This document shows, one piece after another, positions 9,172 to 18,467 of a stretch of 64,000 bases of DNA. The translations under genes were made by a program, and so were the position numbers. Source of the stretch: Saprospiraceae bacterium (GTDB lineage Bacteria > Bacteroidota > Bacteroidia > Chitinophagales > Saprospiraceae). The stretch is from positions 1-64,000 of the forward strand of contig JANWXM010000017.1 in the NCBI GenBank assembly GCA_025055285.1. Reading direction: 5' to 3'. The notes beneath the pieces were generated by a model, which made no database searches, had not been told where the DNA came from, and saw only the letters and a list, made by a program, of their open reading frames with translations. Position 1 is the stretch's first letter. Each line of letters begins with the position of its first letter.

Positions 9172-10321
9172 CCCACCAGTATTGTATTTCCATTCTGTGG
9201 CGCCACGCCCTTTCGCAGGTTGGCCTTTGCGCTTTTTAACGATGCGGCTCGACCGCTTCGAGCAGCAGATGCATTACTTGCATAAGCGCGGCTATCGGGC
9301 CATCTTTTTAGAGGAGTGGTTAGCGATGCGCCGAGGAGAGCTACCAACTGACGAAAAAGCGGTATGCTTGACATTCGACGATGGCCTGCTGGATAATTGG
9401 GTGTACGCCTTCCCTATCGCAAAAAAATATGGCATGCGAATGACACTTTTCGTGTGTCCTGAGCTCATTGAACCAGGCGATCACGTTCGGCCCAACCTTG
9501 AAGATGTATGGGCAGGGCGTTGCCATCCTTCAGCGCTCAAGGGCCTCGGCCAACTGTCCTGGGGCGAATTACGCAAGATGCAGGAATCGGGTTATGCCGA
9601 CATCCAGTCGCACACCATGAGCCATACCAAATACATAGTTAGCGACCGATTGTGCGGATTTTATTACGGAGGCTTCGCCGGTTTTTATACGACACTCAAT
9701 ACGTACTCTCTTTGCGAAAAACCTTTTTACAGCCAAGATAAAGACTTCGAATATCGGCTGCCGTGGGGAATGCCTCTGTTTGAGGAAAAATCGGCTGTCA
9801 TTGCTCGAAAAAAGATAATCTCGCCCGCCTTTTATGAGGAAATTCTCGGTTTAGCTGAAAAATTTGATCTTACTATCCCTGAACACCGCCCTATCTTTGA
9901 GCGGAAAGCTAGGCAACTTTACCGGAGTTGGCAAACGACCCAAAAACTGGTTATCGGCGAAGAAACAGAGGCCGAATACAACAACCGTCTAGTTTACGAA
10001 ATCACCCAATCCCGCCAGGTTTTAGAAGCGCACCTGCGAAAGCCTGTTCGCTTTCTGTGTTGGCCACATGGCGACAACAGCCCTTCAACTCACCTCTTTG
10101 CCTTAGAATCGGGCTACGCAGCCACCACGGCAGGTAAGCTAGTGACTGAACGAGGTCGCCTCGATCGAATCCACCGCTTAGGAACGGACTGGGGAAACAT
10201 CCACCTATGGTGGATGTATCTCAAACTGGATTACAAATTGGGTAGCCATTATGGCCAACAGCCATACTATGCTATATGGTGGCTCAATGAATGGAAAAAC
10301 CGATTACTTATGAGGAATTAG
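9158..10321 (+). CDS. Polysaccharide deacetylase (NodB/CE4 fold) with a large insertion
   Basis: Removes acetyl groups from N- or O-acetylated glycans. CE4 motif 1 is LTFDDGLLDNW (about residues 70-80) with the catalytic and metal-binding aspartates. Motif 2 is SHTMSH (about 151-156), the H-x3-H metal ligands. About 100 residues of extra sequence (TYSLCEKPFYSQDK and following, to VIGEETEAEYNNR) separate motif 2 from the late motif FLCWPHGDNSP. At 387 residues it is longer than the roughly 200-residue core. There is no signal peptide, so it probably acts in the cytoplasm on a lipid-linked intermediate, or is exported by an unseen route. Confidence 0.87.
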   Translation: MQVTSPPVLYFHSVAPRPFAGWPLRFLTMRLDRFEQQMHYLHKRGYRAIFLEEWLAMRRGELPTDEKAVCLTFDDGLLDNWVYAFPIAKKYGMRMTLFVCPELIEPGDHVRPNLEDVWAGRCHPSALKGLGQLSWGELRKMQESGYADIQSHTMSHTKYIVSDRLCGFYYGGFAGFYTTLNTYSLCEKPFYSQDKDFEYRLPWGMPLFEEKSAVIARKKIISPAFYEEILGLAEKFDLTIPEHRPIFERKARQLYRSWQTTQKLVIGEETEAEYNNRLVYEITQSRQVLEAHLRKPVRFLCWPHGDNSPSTHLFALESGYAATTAGKLVTERGRLDRIHRLGTDWGNIHLWWMYLKLDYKLGSHYGQQPYYAIWWLNEWKNRLLMRN

Positions 10322-10323
10322 CC

Positions 10324-12117
10324 ATGTTCGCCTATCTTCATTACTGGTACCAAGATGAAACTACTCCTGTTCGAGTAGTGATGCTTTCAGCGCCTATCTT
10401 GCGAGAGCCCGTACCTAATACGCTATACTTGTACAAGGGCGTGCAGGAGATAAACATCCTTGAGCTGCCCGATGGCAGCCGCCTGTATATCCTAGGCGAC
10501 CCGGTGTTTGCGGATCGCAAAAGAGCTGCGGGCCGCGTGTTGGATTGGTCGGGCGGTTCGCTTAGCCTACGTGCCCTATACACTGAGGTGCGCGGGCACT
10601 ACTACTGGTTTTTAATCAAAGGCAACTTTGTGCGCTGCGGCACCTCGTTTGGTGGCATCTACCCGCTCTATTGGCAAAAAAGCGGTTCTCATACGTACGT
10701 TTGCTCTTCCTCTTTCTATTTGGCTCGACACCACGACCCAGGAGAACTCGACCGTAGAAACCTGCTAGAACGCCTGCTCTTCAATTATTCGCTCTTTAAC
10801 TCTACGTGGTGGACTAACATTCGCCTACTGGGCAGCCACCGCTGGCTCACCCTAAACAAAGACCTAGTACGCGAGGAACGAGCGCTGAGTTTAGAGCAAT
10901 ACTTCAGTCACGGCTTCCTAAGCGGACCAGATGTCTTAGACGAACTCACGGAAGTGTTCGAAAATGAGAGCCGAATATTTTTACCGCCACAACCTTTTGC
11001 CATCTCCTTCACCGGCGGATTTGATGGTCGTACGCTTGTGGCTGCAGCACGCCGAGCTTATCGCGACGACTTTTTCACCTACAGCTTTGGCATGCCCAAT
11101 GAGTCGGACGTTACCCTTCCTGCCAAGCAAGCCCAACAGATGGGTATTTTCTATTTTCCCATCTATCTAAACGATACATATGTACGTGAGCACGCTCTCC
11201 GTTCAGCGCTGCATTTCATGCAATATTCAGAATACAATGGCAACTTCGGTCGCCCTCATTATTTCTACGCTGCTGAAGTACTTGCAAAACAGACACGCTA
11301 TATCCTAACGGGAAACTTTGGAAGCGAACTCTTTCGCGCCATGCATCAACCAGGAGTCATGATGACTCAGGCACTCATTCAGATTTTTGAAGTGCCCGAT
11401 GACTCGTGGAAAGACTTCTTGCGCCAGGCTGCGGGCCGGCAAGTTGCCATGCATTTTCGAACCGAATTAGACGCCCTCATTAGCGATTTTGAGCGTTTTC
11501 TGCGCGCGCGCGAAGACATGGACATCAACCAGCAATTTTACTGTTTTGTCCTCGAAGAGATATTTCGCAAATATTTTGGCCCAGAATTAGTAGTACAGAG
11601 CTACATGTTATGCAATCGCACGCCGTACCTCTCGTTGCGTTTCTTTGAGGCGCTCAACAAGACGGTTTGGTCGGGTCTGCATGCGCGTCTATTCGATAAG
11701 CAAAAAAATCGCCGGATGAAAGGACAGATGTTTTACTCCGCCTTTTTGCGCCGTACTGACCCAGAGCTGTATCGTATGCTAACTAACAAGGGCTATAGCC
11801 CTGCCGATGTGCTAGAGCGTTGGCGCCGCCCTATACTGGTCGCTCGGGTGGCTTACAAAAAGCTGTTCCGAAAGGAAAAGGGCGATTCGAATGCAGTAGA
11901 AACTTATTTCCGGCGGTATCAACACGATTTATTGAACTTCATCCGCCCTGGCGAGCATCGCGAGCTTCTCCAAGCGGGCATCGCCTACTTGATGGAGGCA
12001 GGGCTTTCGCGCAATGTCCTTCCCCTGAGTGAACTTATTCATCTCTATTCAATCGCAGCTGGCTGGACCGCAGCCGCCCAACCCGTGCAACCATTAGAAC
12101 CCTCGCTCATGGCATGA
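10324..12117 (+). CDS. Asparagine-synthase-like protein lacking the glutaminase nucleophile
   Basis: A 597-residue protein with the ATP-pyrophosphatase fold of class B asparagine synthetases. The P-loop is SFTGGFDGRTLVAAA (about 228-242), a variant of S-G-G-x-D-S in which Ser is replaced by Gly. The N-terminal half is of Ntn-hydrolase size but begins MFAYLHYWYQD, with no Cys2. It therefore cannot hydrolyse glutamine in the usual way and may use free ammonia or another amine. The ATG at 10324 follows an AGGA-containing stretch and begins 2 nt after the previous stop. An upstream ATG at 10291 would overlap the deacetylase by 31 bp. Homologues in glycan clusters amidate uronic acids. That role is inferred here. 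Confidence 0.78.
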   Translation: MFAYLHYWYQDETTPVRVVMLSAPILREPVPNTLYLYKGVQEINILELPDGSRLYILGDPVFADRKRAAGRVLDWSGGSLSLRALYTEVRGHYYWFLIKGNFVRCGTSFGGIYPLYWQKSGSHTYVCSSSFYLARHHDPGELDRRNLLERLLFNYSLFNSTWWTNIRLLGSHRWLTLNKDLVREERALSLEQYFSHGFLSGPDVLDELTEVFENESRIFLPPQPFAISFTGGFDGRTLVAAARRAYRDDFFTYSFGMPNESDVTLPAKQAQQMGIFYFPIYLNDTYVREHALRSALHFMQYSEYNGNFGRPHYFYAAEVLAKQTRYILTGNFGSELFRAMHQPGVMMTQALIQIFEVPDDSWKDFLRQAAGRQVAMHFRTELDALISDFERFLRAREDMDINQQFYCFVLEEIFRKYFGPELVVQSYMLCNRTPYLSLRFFEALNKTVWSGLHARLFDKQKNRRMKGQMFYSAFLRRTDPELYRMLTNKGYSPADVLERWRRPILVARVAYKKLFRKEKGDSNAVETYFRRYQHDLLNFIRPGEHRELLQAGIAYLMEAGLSRNVLPLSELIHLYSIAAGWTAAAQPVQPLEPSLMA

Positions 12118-13256
12118 CTTGCACACTCCTTTGCCAAAAACCAGAAGCTGACTTCTGGTGTGCATACGCTCAACTATGGCGCAACAGCACTCATCCTTCG
12201 CCCTTTCAGGCGCCGGCCATTTTGCGCTTCTACACCGAGCACCTCGTCAACGGCAAGGTAGCCCTATTTTCAGCGTGGAAAGACAAACAGCTTCTCGGCG
12301 CAACGCTCTTTCGCCAAACCAAAGGTCATTGGACGTTTTTGAGCGATCTAAAAACCGATGCTAATTTCTTCGTTTTGCATCGAAACCTATCTTCGGAACA
12401 GCAGCGCTTCTTTTTCGAGCAGTTCTTTCGCAGTGTCGAACGCGAAAACTGGAGCCTCATGCTCAACCACAAAGCCGCCTGGGCCAGCTATATGCCCGTC
12501 TTTGAAGCCGCCCTTCGCAAGAGTGGACTGTATAGCCTAAGCGTAGACTACTCGGTATGTCCTATAGCTGAAGCACCTACATCGCAAGACCTTTTCGAAC
12601 AAGTGCGCGCCTCTCACAATACGCGGCGCAAGCTGAGCAAATTTATCAACCAAGAGAAAGGCTCTTTCGAAGTACTCTTGGACGACACGGACCTAGAGGG
12701 CTGGGCAGAGGATTTCTGCAATGCTCACGTGTTGCGCTGGGCTAACACTCCAACGCCCTCGGCGTATCGAGACCCTCAGCGGCGCAATTTTTTGAAAGGC
12801 TGTCTCCGCGCCTGGCAAGAGGATGGATTGCTCGTGCGTTTTGCCCTACGCACTCCACAGGGTGGGCGTATAGGACTCGTGGCTGGGCTTATAGAGGGTG
12901 AAACGCTGATTTACCATACGCCCACTTTCCATCCAAGGTACGCTCACGTTAGCCCAGGTCGAGTGCTCATTTACTACATCGCCCAATGGATGGCAGAAAA
13001 CGGTTTGCGGCGCCTGGACTTTGGCGACGGCAACGAACCCTACAAATACTATGTAGCTTCTAAAGACCAGGTGTTACGCCGAATATTCGTATCTCGGAAA
13101 AGCAACTTGCCCTTCATTCTAAAAACGCATTTCATCCGAACTGTGCGTACAAGTGCGCGCCTATACCGATTTTATCAAAACCACCTAAAACCTCTATATC
13201 GTCATTTCTTCGGAAGAGCAGCTCTATTTAGCGCTCTATTGCTTATTAGACGGTAG
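12114..13256 (+). CDS. FemAB/GNAT-type acyltransferase (BioF2/CelD-like)
   Basis: A 380-residue protein with the double-GNAT layout of the CelD/FemAB-like group. The first half includes KVALFSAWKDKQLLGATLF. The middle has the basic segment SHNTRRKLSKFINQEKG. The late motif LRRLDFGDGNEPYKYYVASK matches the group's L-D-F-G-x-G-x-x-x-Y-K signature. FemAB-like enzymes add amino acids or acyl groups to cell-surface precursors. It overlaps the preceding amidotransferase by 4 bp (ATGA), a strong sign of translational coupling and shared function. The donor could be an acyl-CoA or an aminoacyl-tRNA. The sequence does not say which. Confidence 0.78.
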   Translation: MTCTLLCQKPEADFWCAYAQLWRNSTHPSPFQAPAILRFYTEHLVNGKVALFSAWKDKQLLGATLFRQTKGHWTFLSDLKTDANFFVLHRNLSSEQQRFFFEQFFRSVERENWSLMLNHKAAWASYMPVFEAALRKSGLYSLSVDYSVCPIAEAPTSQDLFEQVRASHNTRRKLSKFINQEKGSFEVLLDDTDLEGWAEDFCNAHVLRWANTPTPSAYRDPQRRNFLKGCLRAWQEDGLLVRFALRTPQGGRIGLVAGLIEGETLIYHTPTFHPRYAHVSPGRVLIYYIAQWMAENGLRRLDFGDGNEPYKYYVASKDQVLRRIFVSRKSNLPFILKTHFIRTVRTSARLYRFYQNHLKPLYRHFFGRAALFSALLLIRR

Positions 13257-13387
13257 GTGGTGTAGAGTAGCGAGTTGTTCCCTATTGTCTGTTTGGCTTT
13301 CTTCCTGCATTCAAATTTCTATTCTTCTTTCTGAAAATGAGCAATTTAAATGAAAAACCGAGAGTCAGCTTTTAATTTTATAACGTC

Positions 13388-14173
13388 ATGAATACGATTG
13401 ATTCTTTAAAAGACAAGCGAGTGTGGAATTCGGAAAAAGTCGTCCGCACGTATATTTCAGTAGCAGACTTGCAAAAGCCCGAACAGGTCATCCTCAACAT
13501 ATTGCAAGACCGACTGCCTTATTGGCGCATGCTCGATTTGGGTATCGGCGGCGGGCGTACTACAGTACACTTCGAACCTCTTGTGTACGAATATCACGGC
13601 ACTGATTACGCCGAGCGCATGGTCGAGGCTTGCATCCAGCGCTTTCCCAAGGTGGGTCCACGCACGCGCTTTTTCGTATTGGATGCGACTGATATGCGCA
13701 ACGCAGCTGACCATTACTACGACTTCGTTCTATTCAGCTTTAACGGCATCGATTGCATCGCTCCCAATGACCGCGAGCGAGTTTTTCGCGAAGTGCAACG
13801 AGTATGTAAGCCTGGTGGCTATTTTGCCTTTTCAAGCCACAATCTTCTGTATGTACCGCGCATGTACCAGGTAAAATGGTATCGCCGATGGCGCGAGTTT
13901 CTTTACCAATTTTACCGAATCGCTATGCTTATATACTACAATGGACTGCCTGGGCAGTACGCCGATAAGAAATTTGCTGTGTTGCGCGATGGCGTAGAGC
14001 ATTTTTCCTTGAGCATTTACTACATACAGCCTGAATACCAAGTATGGCAGTTGAAGCGCATGGGCTTCCGCAACGTGCGCGTATTTTCTTACAAAACAGG
14101 TCAAGAAATAGATCATTCGCGTCTTAATACCCTGCAGGGCGACGCTTGGGTATACTATTTGTGTGAGGTGTAA
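13388..14173 (+). CDS. Class I SAM-dependent methyltransferase
   Basis: A 261-residue Rossmann methyltransferase. Motif I is MLDLGIGGGRTTVHF (about residues 47-61), the SAM-binding glycine loop. FVLDATDM follows as the acidic/adenine region, then YYDFVLFSFNGIDCI and VCKPGGYFAFSSHN (motif III region). Most similar in style to the Methyltransf_11/25 group that modify sugars or small molecules. It is preceded by a 131-bp gap, the largest in the cluster, so a promoter may lie there. The ATP-grasp gene starts 3 nt after the stop. The methyl acceptor is probably a cluster sugar, by context only. Confidence 0.85.
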   Translation: MNTIDSLKDKRVWNSEKVVRTYISVADLQKPEQVILNILQDRLPYWRMLDLGIGGGRTTVHFEPLVYEYHGTDYAERMVEACIQRFPKVGPRTRFFVLDATDMRNAADHYYDFVLFSFNGIDCIAPNDRERVFREVQRVCKPGGYFAFSSHNLLYVPRMYQVKWYRRWREFLYQFYRIAMLIYYNGLPGQYADKKFAVLRDGVEHFSLSIYYIQPEYQVWQLKRMGFRNVRVFSYKTGQEIDHSRLNTLQGDAWVYYLCEV

Positions 14174-14176
14174 AAA

Positions 14177-15280
14177 ATGCGTTCTAAAGTGCCACATGTT
14201 GCCATCTTGCAAAATGAAGTGCCCGACGACCACGTGTTGTGGGTGCGAGCTTGCGCCGAGCGCGCGCATGAAATCACTTGGGAGGTGGTAGACCTCACCC
14301 GCGCGGACTGGTTTGAGCGCATGTGTCAAAGCCAATTCGATGCCATGCTTGCTACGCCTCCAGGGTGGAATACAGCCTTCCGCATCCTCTTCGACGAGCG
14401 GTTGACTATTCTACACCGTGTGCTTGGTATCCCTGTTTACCCTTCTTTCGAGGAAATTCAGATTTATGAAAACAAAAAATACCTGTCGTATTGGCTGAAA
14501 GCACGCGGTATCCCTCATCCGCCAACTTGGGTGTTCTACTACCGCGACGAGGCGTTGGACTGGCTCCGCCACGCTTCTTTCCCTTTGGTGGCCAAGACAA
14601 GTATCGGCGGAGGCGGCAGCGGAGTTGTATTTTTAAAAGACGAAAAAGCGGCCCGACGATACATAGAGAACGTGTTTTCTGGCCGAGGAACCTCACCCCA
14701 AGTAGGACCCAAATGGCGAAAAAAGGGGTTCTTAATGCGCGCGCTGCGCAAAATACTTCATCCGAAGGAATTGCGCCAAAAGATCGAGCAATACCGCATT
14801 CAACGGGCTGAAGTGCAAAAAGATTTTGTCATCTTACAGGCCTATGTGCCACACCAGTTTGAGTGGCGCGTAGTGCGCATTGGGAATTCCTTCTTCGCCC
14901 ATAAAAAACTTAAGCGAGGTGAAATGGCTAGCGGCAGCCTGCTGAAAGGATATGAAAACCCACCCTTAGAATTATTTGATTTTGTGGAATCTATAACGGA
15001 GCCCTATGGGTTCCTTTCTCAGGCGGTAGACTTATTTGAAGCACCTCATGGCAGCGGCTATTTGGTCAACGAGATGCAATGCATCTTTGGTCAATCTGAC
15101 CCTTACCAGATGCTAGTGGATGGGCAGATGGGACGTTATCGCCGATTAGATGGCAAGTGGGTATTCGAACCTGGTGATTTCAATCGCTTAGAGTGTTTTA
15201 CGCTTCGAGTGGAACACGTACTACAATGGCTGAAGGAAAAACAACTGCAACAGGCTCATGAGGGTTCTGTTTGTCTTTAG
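14177..15280 (+). CDS. ATP-grasp ligase (RimK-like)
   Basis: A 367-residue ATP-grasp protein. The small ATP-lid domain has FPLVAKTSIGGGGSGVVF (about 136-153), with the conserved Lys and flexible glycine loop. The later metal-binding segment is YLVNEMQCIFGQSDPY, in place of the usual D-x-N-x-x-P. QAYVPHQFEWRVVRIGN matches the conserved E-x-R-V/D-V-R element. Such enzymes join a carboxylate to an amine via an acyl-phosphate. In this cluster it may build an amide or peptide on a sugar. It overlaps the next glycosyltransferase by 23 bp. Substrates are unknown. Confidence 0.82.
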   Translation: MRSKVPHVAILQNEVPDDHVLWVRACAERAHEITWEVVDLTRADWFERMCQSQFDAMLATPPGWNTAFRILFDERLTILHRVLGIPVYPSFEEIQIYENKKYLSYWLKARGIPHPPTWVFYYRDEALDWLRHASFPLVAKTSIGGGGSGVVFLKDEKAARRYIENVFSGRGTSPQVGPKWRKKGFLMRALRKILHPKELRQKIEQYRIQRAEVQKDFVILQAYVPHQFEWRVVRIGNSFFAHKKLKRGEMASGSLLKGYENPPLELFDFVESITEPYGFLSQAVDLFEAPHGSGYLVNEMQCIFGQSDPYQMLVDGQMGRYRRLDGKWVFEPGDFNRLECFTLRVEHVLQWLKEKQLQQAHEGSVCL

Positions 15281-16283
15281 CGGCAACTTTAAGGCCTTTC
15301 CAATCTCGCCTTTTACGCACGCCCAAGCAGAGTCTCTGCGAGCACGAGGTATTGAGGTAAACTATTTTCCTATTCGCGGCAAAGGCTGGAAGAATTATTT
15401 GAAAAACGTTCTTCCGCTACGCCGACACTTAAAAATGCAGCAATACGACATCATTCACGCGCACTATTCGCTCTGTGGATGGGTAGCAGTGTTGGCTTCC
15501 CGAGGGCGAGTTCCGGTCGTAGTATCGCTCATGGGCGACGACGCCCAAGGCACGTTCATAGGCCCTGGGCAAACGGACTGGAGGAGTTGGTTTCTTCCGG
15601 TGCTAACGCGTTTGCTTCAGCCTTTCGTACAGGCAATCGTCGTGAAGGCTCCTCAACTGGCTCGCGTAGTATGGCGCAAGCGCATTTTGCATATCATCCC
15701 CAACGGCGTGCGCCTAGAGCAATTCCAATTCATACCCGAAGGCCGCCGCGAGTTGTTAGGCCTGCGCCCAGATCGACAATATGTGCTTTTTCTTGGAAAT
15801 CCTGACGATCCTAACAAAAATATAGCTTTGGTGCGAGAGGCTTTACGCCTATTAAATGCTCCAAACGTGGAGTTGCTCGCCCCTTATCCCGTAAAACACG
15901 AGCAGGTAGTTCAGCTGTTGAATAGTGTCGATGTGTTGACGCTTTGCTCCTTCGGCGAAGGATCTCCCAATGTGATCAAAGAAGCCATGGCCTGCAATTG
16001 CCCTGTTGTAACTACACCGGCAGGAGATGCTCCATGGGTATTGGGCAGCACAGCAGGTTGCTATGTGGCCGGATATGACCCCACCGACTTCGCAGAAAAA
16101 CTGCGCTTAGCTCTTCAATTCGCACGCAAGCGGGGTCGAACTAATGGCCGAGACCGATTGCTCGAATTGGGTCTAGACGCCGAAACTGTGGGCTGGCGCA
16201 TAGAGAATGTGTATCGCCAAGTGCTTGGCCTGCCTCTCGTTTCCCGACCATCGCCCTTGCCGAGTCAGAACATTCAGGCATAG
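15258..16283 (+). CDS. GT4-type glycosyltransferase
   Basis: A 341-residue GT-B enzyme. IIHAHYSLCGWVAVLA in the N-terminal domain and HIIPNGVRLEQF at the domain boundary are standard for GT4. The C-terminal domain has YVLFLGNPDDPNKNIALV and CSFGEGSPNVIKEAMACNCP (about 232-251), with the E-x7-E nucleotide-sugar site. It starts inside the 3' end of the ATP-grasp gene (23-bp overlap), so the two are translationally coupled. It is the last glycan gene of the cluster. Donor sugar unknown. Confidence 0.88.
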   Translation: MRVLFVFSGNFKAFPISPFTHAQAESLRARGIEVNYFPIRGKGWKNYLKNVLPLRRHLKMQQYDIIHAHYSLCGWVAVLASRGRVPVVVSLMGDDAQGTFIGPGQTDWRSWFLPVLTRLLQPFVQAIVVKAPQLARVVWRKRILHIIPNGVRLEQFQFIPEGRRELLGLRPDRQYVLFLGNPDDPNKNIALVREALRLLNAPNVELLAPYPVKHEQVVQLLNSVDVLTLCSFGEGSPNVIKEAMACNCPVVTTPAGDAPWVLGSTAGCYVAGYDPTDFAEKLRLALQFARKRGRTNGRDRLLELGLDAETVGWRIENVYRQVLGLPLVSRPSPLPSQNIQA

Positions 16284-16358
16284 GAAGAACTTCCCGCCTC
16301 GGAAAAGGAGAAGAGCTCTTTGCTTCTAACAGGGCGTCGTTCTACCTATCTTTGCTGT

Positions 16359-17012
16359 ATGGTATGTTCGTCTGTGCATCAACGGCTTTTAGCTCCGATA
16401 AGCCACTATTTGGATTCGCTTCGGCGCGATGCGGTTATGCCTGAGCATATTCCAATCTTGGATGGCATAGCCTCTTATGCTGCAGAGGTCATTCGCGCAG
16501 GGCGTACTGTTCGTTTAACCTTCATATGTACTCACAATTCGCGGCGAAGCCATCTAGCCCAAGTGTGGGCCCAAGTAGTCGCTCACTGGATGGGCCTAGC
16601 ACCTGTAGAATGTTATTCCGGCGGAACAGAGGTGACGGCATGCAACTTGCGCACCGTAGCAGCCTTGAAGCGCGCTGGCCTAGAGATAGTGCCCATTACC
16701 ACAGGAGAGAATCCTATTTATCTCATTCGCTACGCGGAGGGTGTAGCCCCAATTGCGGCCTTCTCCAAAATATATGATGCCCCCCCTAATCCACGCGAGC
16801 ATTTTGGCGCTGTGATGACTTGTGCGCAAGCGGAAAAAAATTGCCCATTTGTCGTCGGCGCAGAGCGGCGTTTTTCCCTACCATACGACGATCCTAAAAT
16901 AGCAGACGATACCCCACAAGAGGGAATCATTTACGACGAGCGCTGCCGCCAGATTGCACGGGAGATGCTGTATTTATGGGAGCGCGCCATCGCCTCCCTC
17001 ACAAATGAATAG
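16359..17012 (+). CDS. Low-molecular-weight protein tyrosine phosphatase/arsenate reductase-like
   Basis: The P-loop FICTHNSRRSHLAQVW (about residues 55-70) fits C-x5-R of the LMW-PTP/ArsC fold. YSGGTEVTACNLRTVAALKR matches the conserved stretch after it, and the late DDP (SLPYDDPKI) supplies the general-acid region. The ATG at 16359 is preferred (217 residues) over a TTG at 16320. It sits directly after the glycan cluster, where LMW phosphatases that regulate tyrosine kinases of polysaccharide export are common. No such kinase is visible here, so arsenate reduction or another role is equally possible. The 3' end overlaps convergent lpdA by 14 bp. Confidence 0.8.
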   Translation: MVCSSVHQRLLAPISHYLDSLRRDAVMPEHIPILDGIASYAAEVIRAGRTVRLTFICTHNSRRSHLAQVWAQVVAHWMGLAPVECYSGGTEVTACNLRTVAALKRAGLEIVPITTGENPIYLIRYAEGVAPIAAFSKIYDAPPNPREHFGAVMTCAQAEKNCPFVVGAERRFSLPYDDPKIADDTPQEGIIYDERCRQIAREMLYLWERAIASLTNE

Positions 17013-18405
17013 GTCTATTGGCCGTAGCCGCTAGAGCAGCCTCTCGAAAGGCCTCTGTGTACGTCGGGTGAGCATGGCTCATTCGAGCAGCGTCTTCTGC
17101 AGAAGCGCGAAATTCCATCAAAGCTACAGCCTCGGCGATCATGTCGGCTGCCCGGGCGCCTACGATATGCACCCCGAGAATTTCATCCGTTTCAGCGTGC
17201 GCAATAACTTTTGCCATGCCATCCAAATCCATGCTAGCACGTGCCCGCCCTAGGGCGCGAAACGGAAACTTACCTACTTTATAAGGCACGCCCTTCTCTT
17301 TAAGCTCTTCTTCGGTGTATCCTACGCCAGCAACTTCGGGCCAGGTATACACTACATTCGGAATGAGGTGGTAATTTATGTGCGGCTTTTGACCAGCGAG
17401 CCACTCGGCCACAAAAACACCCTCCTCCTCTGCCTTGTGGGCCAACATCGGCCCACGGACAACATCGCCAATTGCGTAAATGCCCGGCACAATGGTTTCT
17501 AAATGATCGTTGACAGGGATACGGCCCCTCTCATCGAGGGTAATGCCGACATTCTCGAGCCCTAAACCATCCGTATACGGCCGACGGCCAATCGAAACCA
17601 AGCAATAGTCTACTTCAAAGACGATTTTCTTCGACACATCGTCGCGACTTTGCGCCACCACCTTCACTTGATTTTCCGAGGGATGAACTTCAGTAACCGC
17701 ATGGCGAAGGTAGAACTGGAAGCCAAGAGCCTTTAAGCTTTTGCTCAATTCTCGACTGCAATCGGCGTCCATGTTGGGCAAGATGCGATCCAGGTATTCC
17801 ACAACACTGACCTCTGTACCTAAGCGGGCATATACACTGCCTAATTCTAGACCAATGACACCACCGCCAACAATAAGCATTTTGTTAGGCACGTGTTCTA
17901 TGTTCAGCGCCTCCGTGCTCGTAATGACGCGCTTTTTATCGTAATGGAAATGCGGTGGAACAATGGGCTTTGAACCTGTAGCAATGATAAAATTTCGAGC
18001 TTCTAGCTCTACTTTTCCCTCCTCTTTTTGATCCACCTGGATGGTTTTCGGGTTTAAAAAAGAGGCGTGGCCGTGGTAGACATCAACTTTGTTTTTCTTC
18101 ATTAAAAATTCGACGCCTTTGCTGTTCTCGAGGACTACTTGGTTTTTGCGCCGAATCATTTGAGGCATATTGACCTTAAGGTCTTTAAGGTCAATACCGT
18201 GGGTTTTAAAATGATGTTTGGCGGCGTAATAATGTTCCGAAGAGTCAAGAAGTGCTTTCGAAGGGATGCATCCCACGTTGAGGCAGGTACCACCCAGCGT
18301 AGCATATCGCTCAACGATGGCGGCTCGCATACCCAACTGAGCACAGCGAATGGCGGCTACATAGCCACCTGGACCAGAGCCAATAATAACAACGTCGTAC
18401 TGCAT
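16999..18405 (-). CDS. lpdA: Dihydrolipoyl dehydrogenase
   Basis: The E3 flavoprotein of 2-oxo-acid dehydrogenase complexes. It reoxidises dihydrolipoamide with NAD+ in the cytoplasm. FAD-binding IIGSGPGGYVAAIR opens the protein. The redox disulfide is GGTCLNVGCIPSKALL (Cys41, Cys46). The NAD domain has MLIVGGGVIGLELGSVYARL. The catalytic His is in SHAHPTYTEAFREA near the C-terminus. At 468 residues it is normal length. A TACTTTAG sequence about 20 nt upstream of the ATG (18425-18432) is one base off the -7 consensus. No E1 or E2 gene is nearby. Confidence 0.96.
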   Translation of the reverse strand: MQYDVVIIGSGPGGYVAAIRCAQLGMRAAIVERYATLGGTCLNVGCIPSKALLDSSEHYYAAKHHFKTHGIDLKDLKVNMPQMIRRKNQVVLENSKGVEFLMKKNKVDVYHGHASFLNPKTIQVDQKEEGKVELEARNFIIATGSKPIVPPHFHYDKKRVITSTEALNIEHVPNKMLIVGGGVIGLELGSVYARLGTEVSVVEYLDRILPNMDADCSRELSKSLKALGFQFYLRHAVTEVHPSENQVKVVAQSRDDVSKKIVFEVDYCLVSIGRRPYTDGLGLENVGITLDERGRIPVNDHLETIVPGIYAIGDVVRGPMLAHKAEEEGVFVAEWLAGQKPHINYHLIPNVVYTWPEVAGVGYTEEELKEKGVPYKVGKFPFRALGRARASMDLDGMAKVIAHAETDEILGVHIVGARAADMIAEAVALMEFRASAEDAARMSHAHPTYTEAFREAALAATANRPIHL

Positions 18406-18467
18406 GGAACGAAGCGAGTGCGGTGCTAAAGTAAGTGAGGATGTATTTTCAAAAACAAAGAACCCCT

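Noticed and set aside
13832-14335. Minus-strand 167-codon open frame
   Set aside because: Antisense to the methyltransferase and ATP-grasp genes, both with clear motifs.
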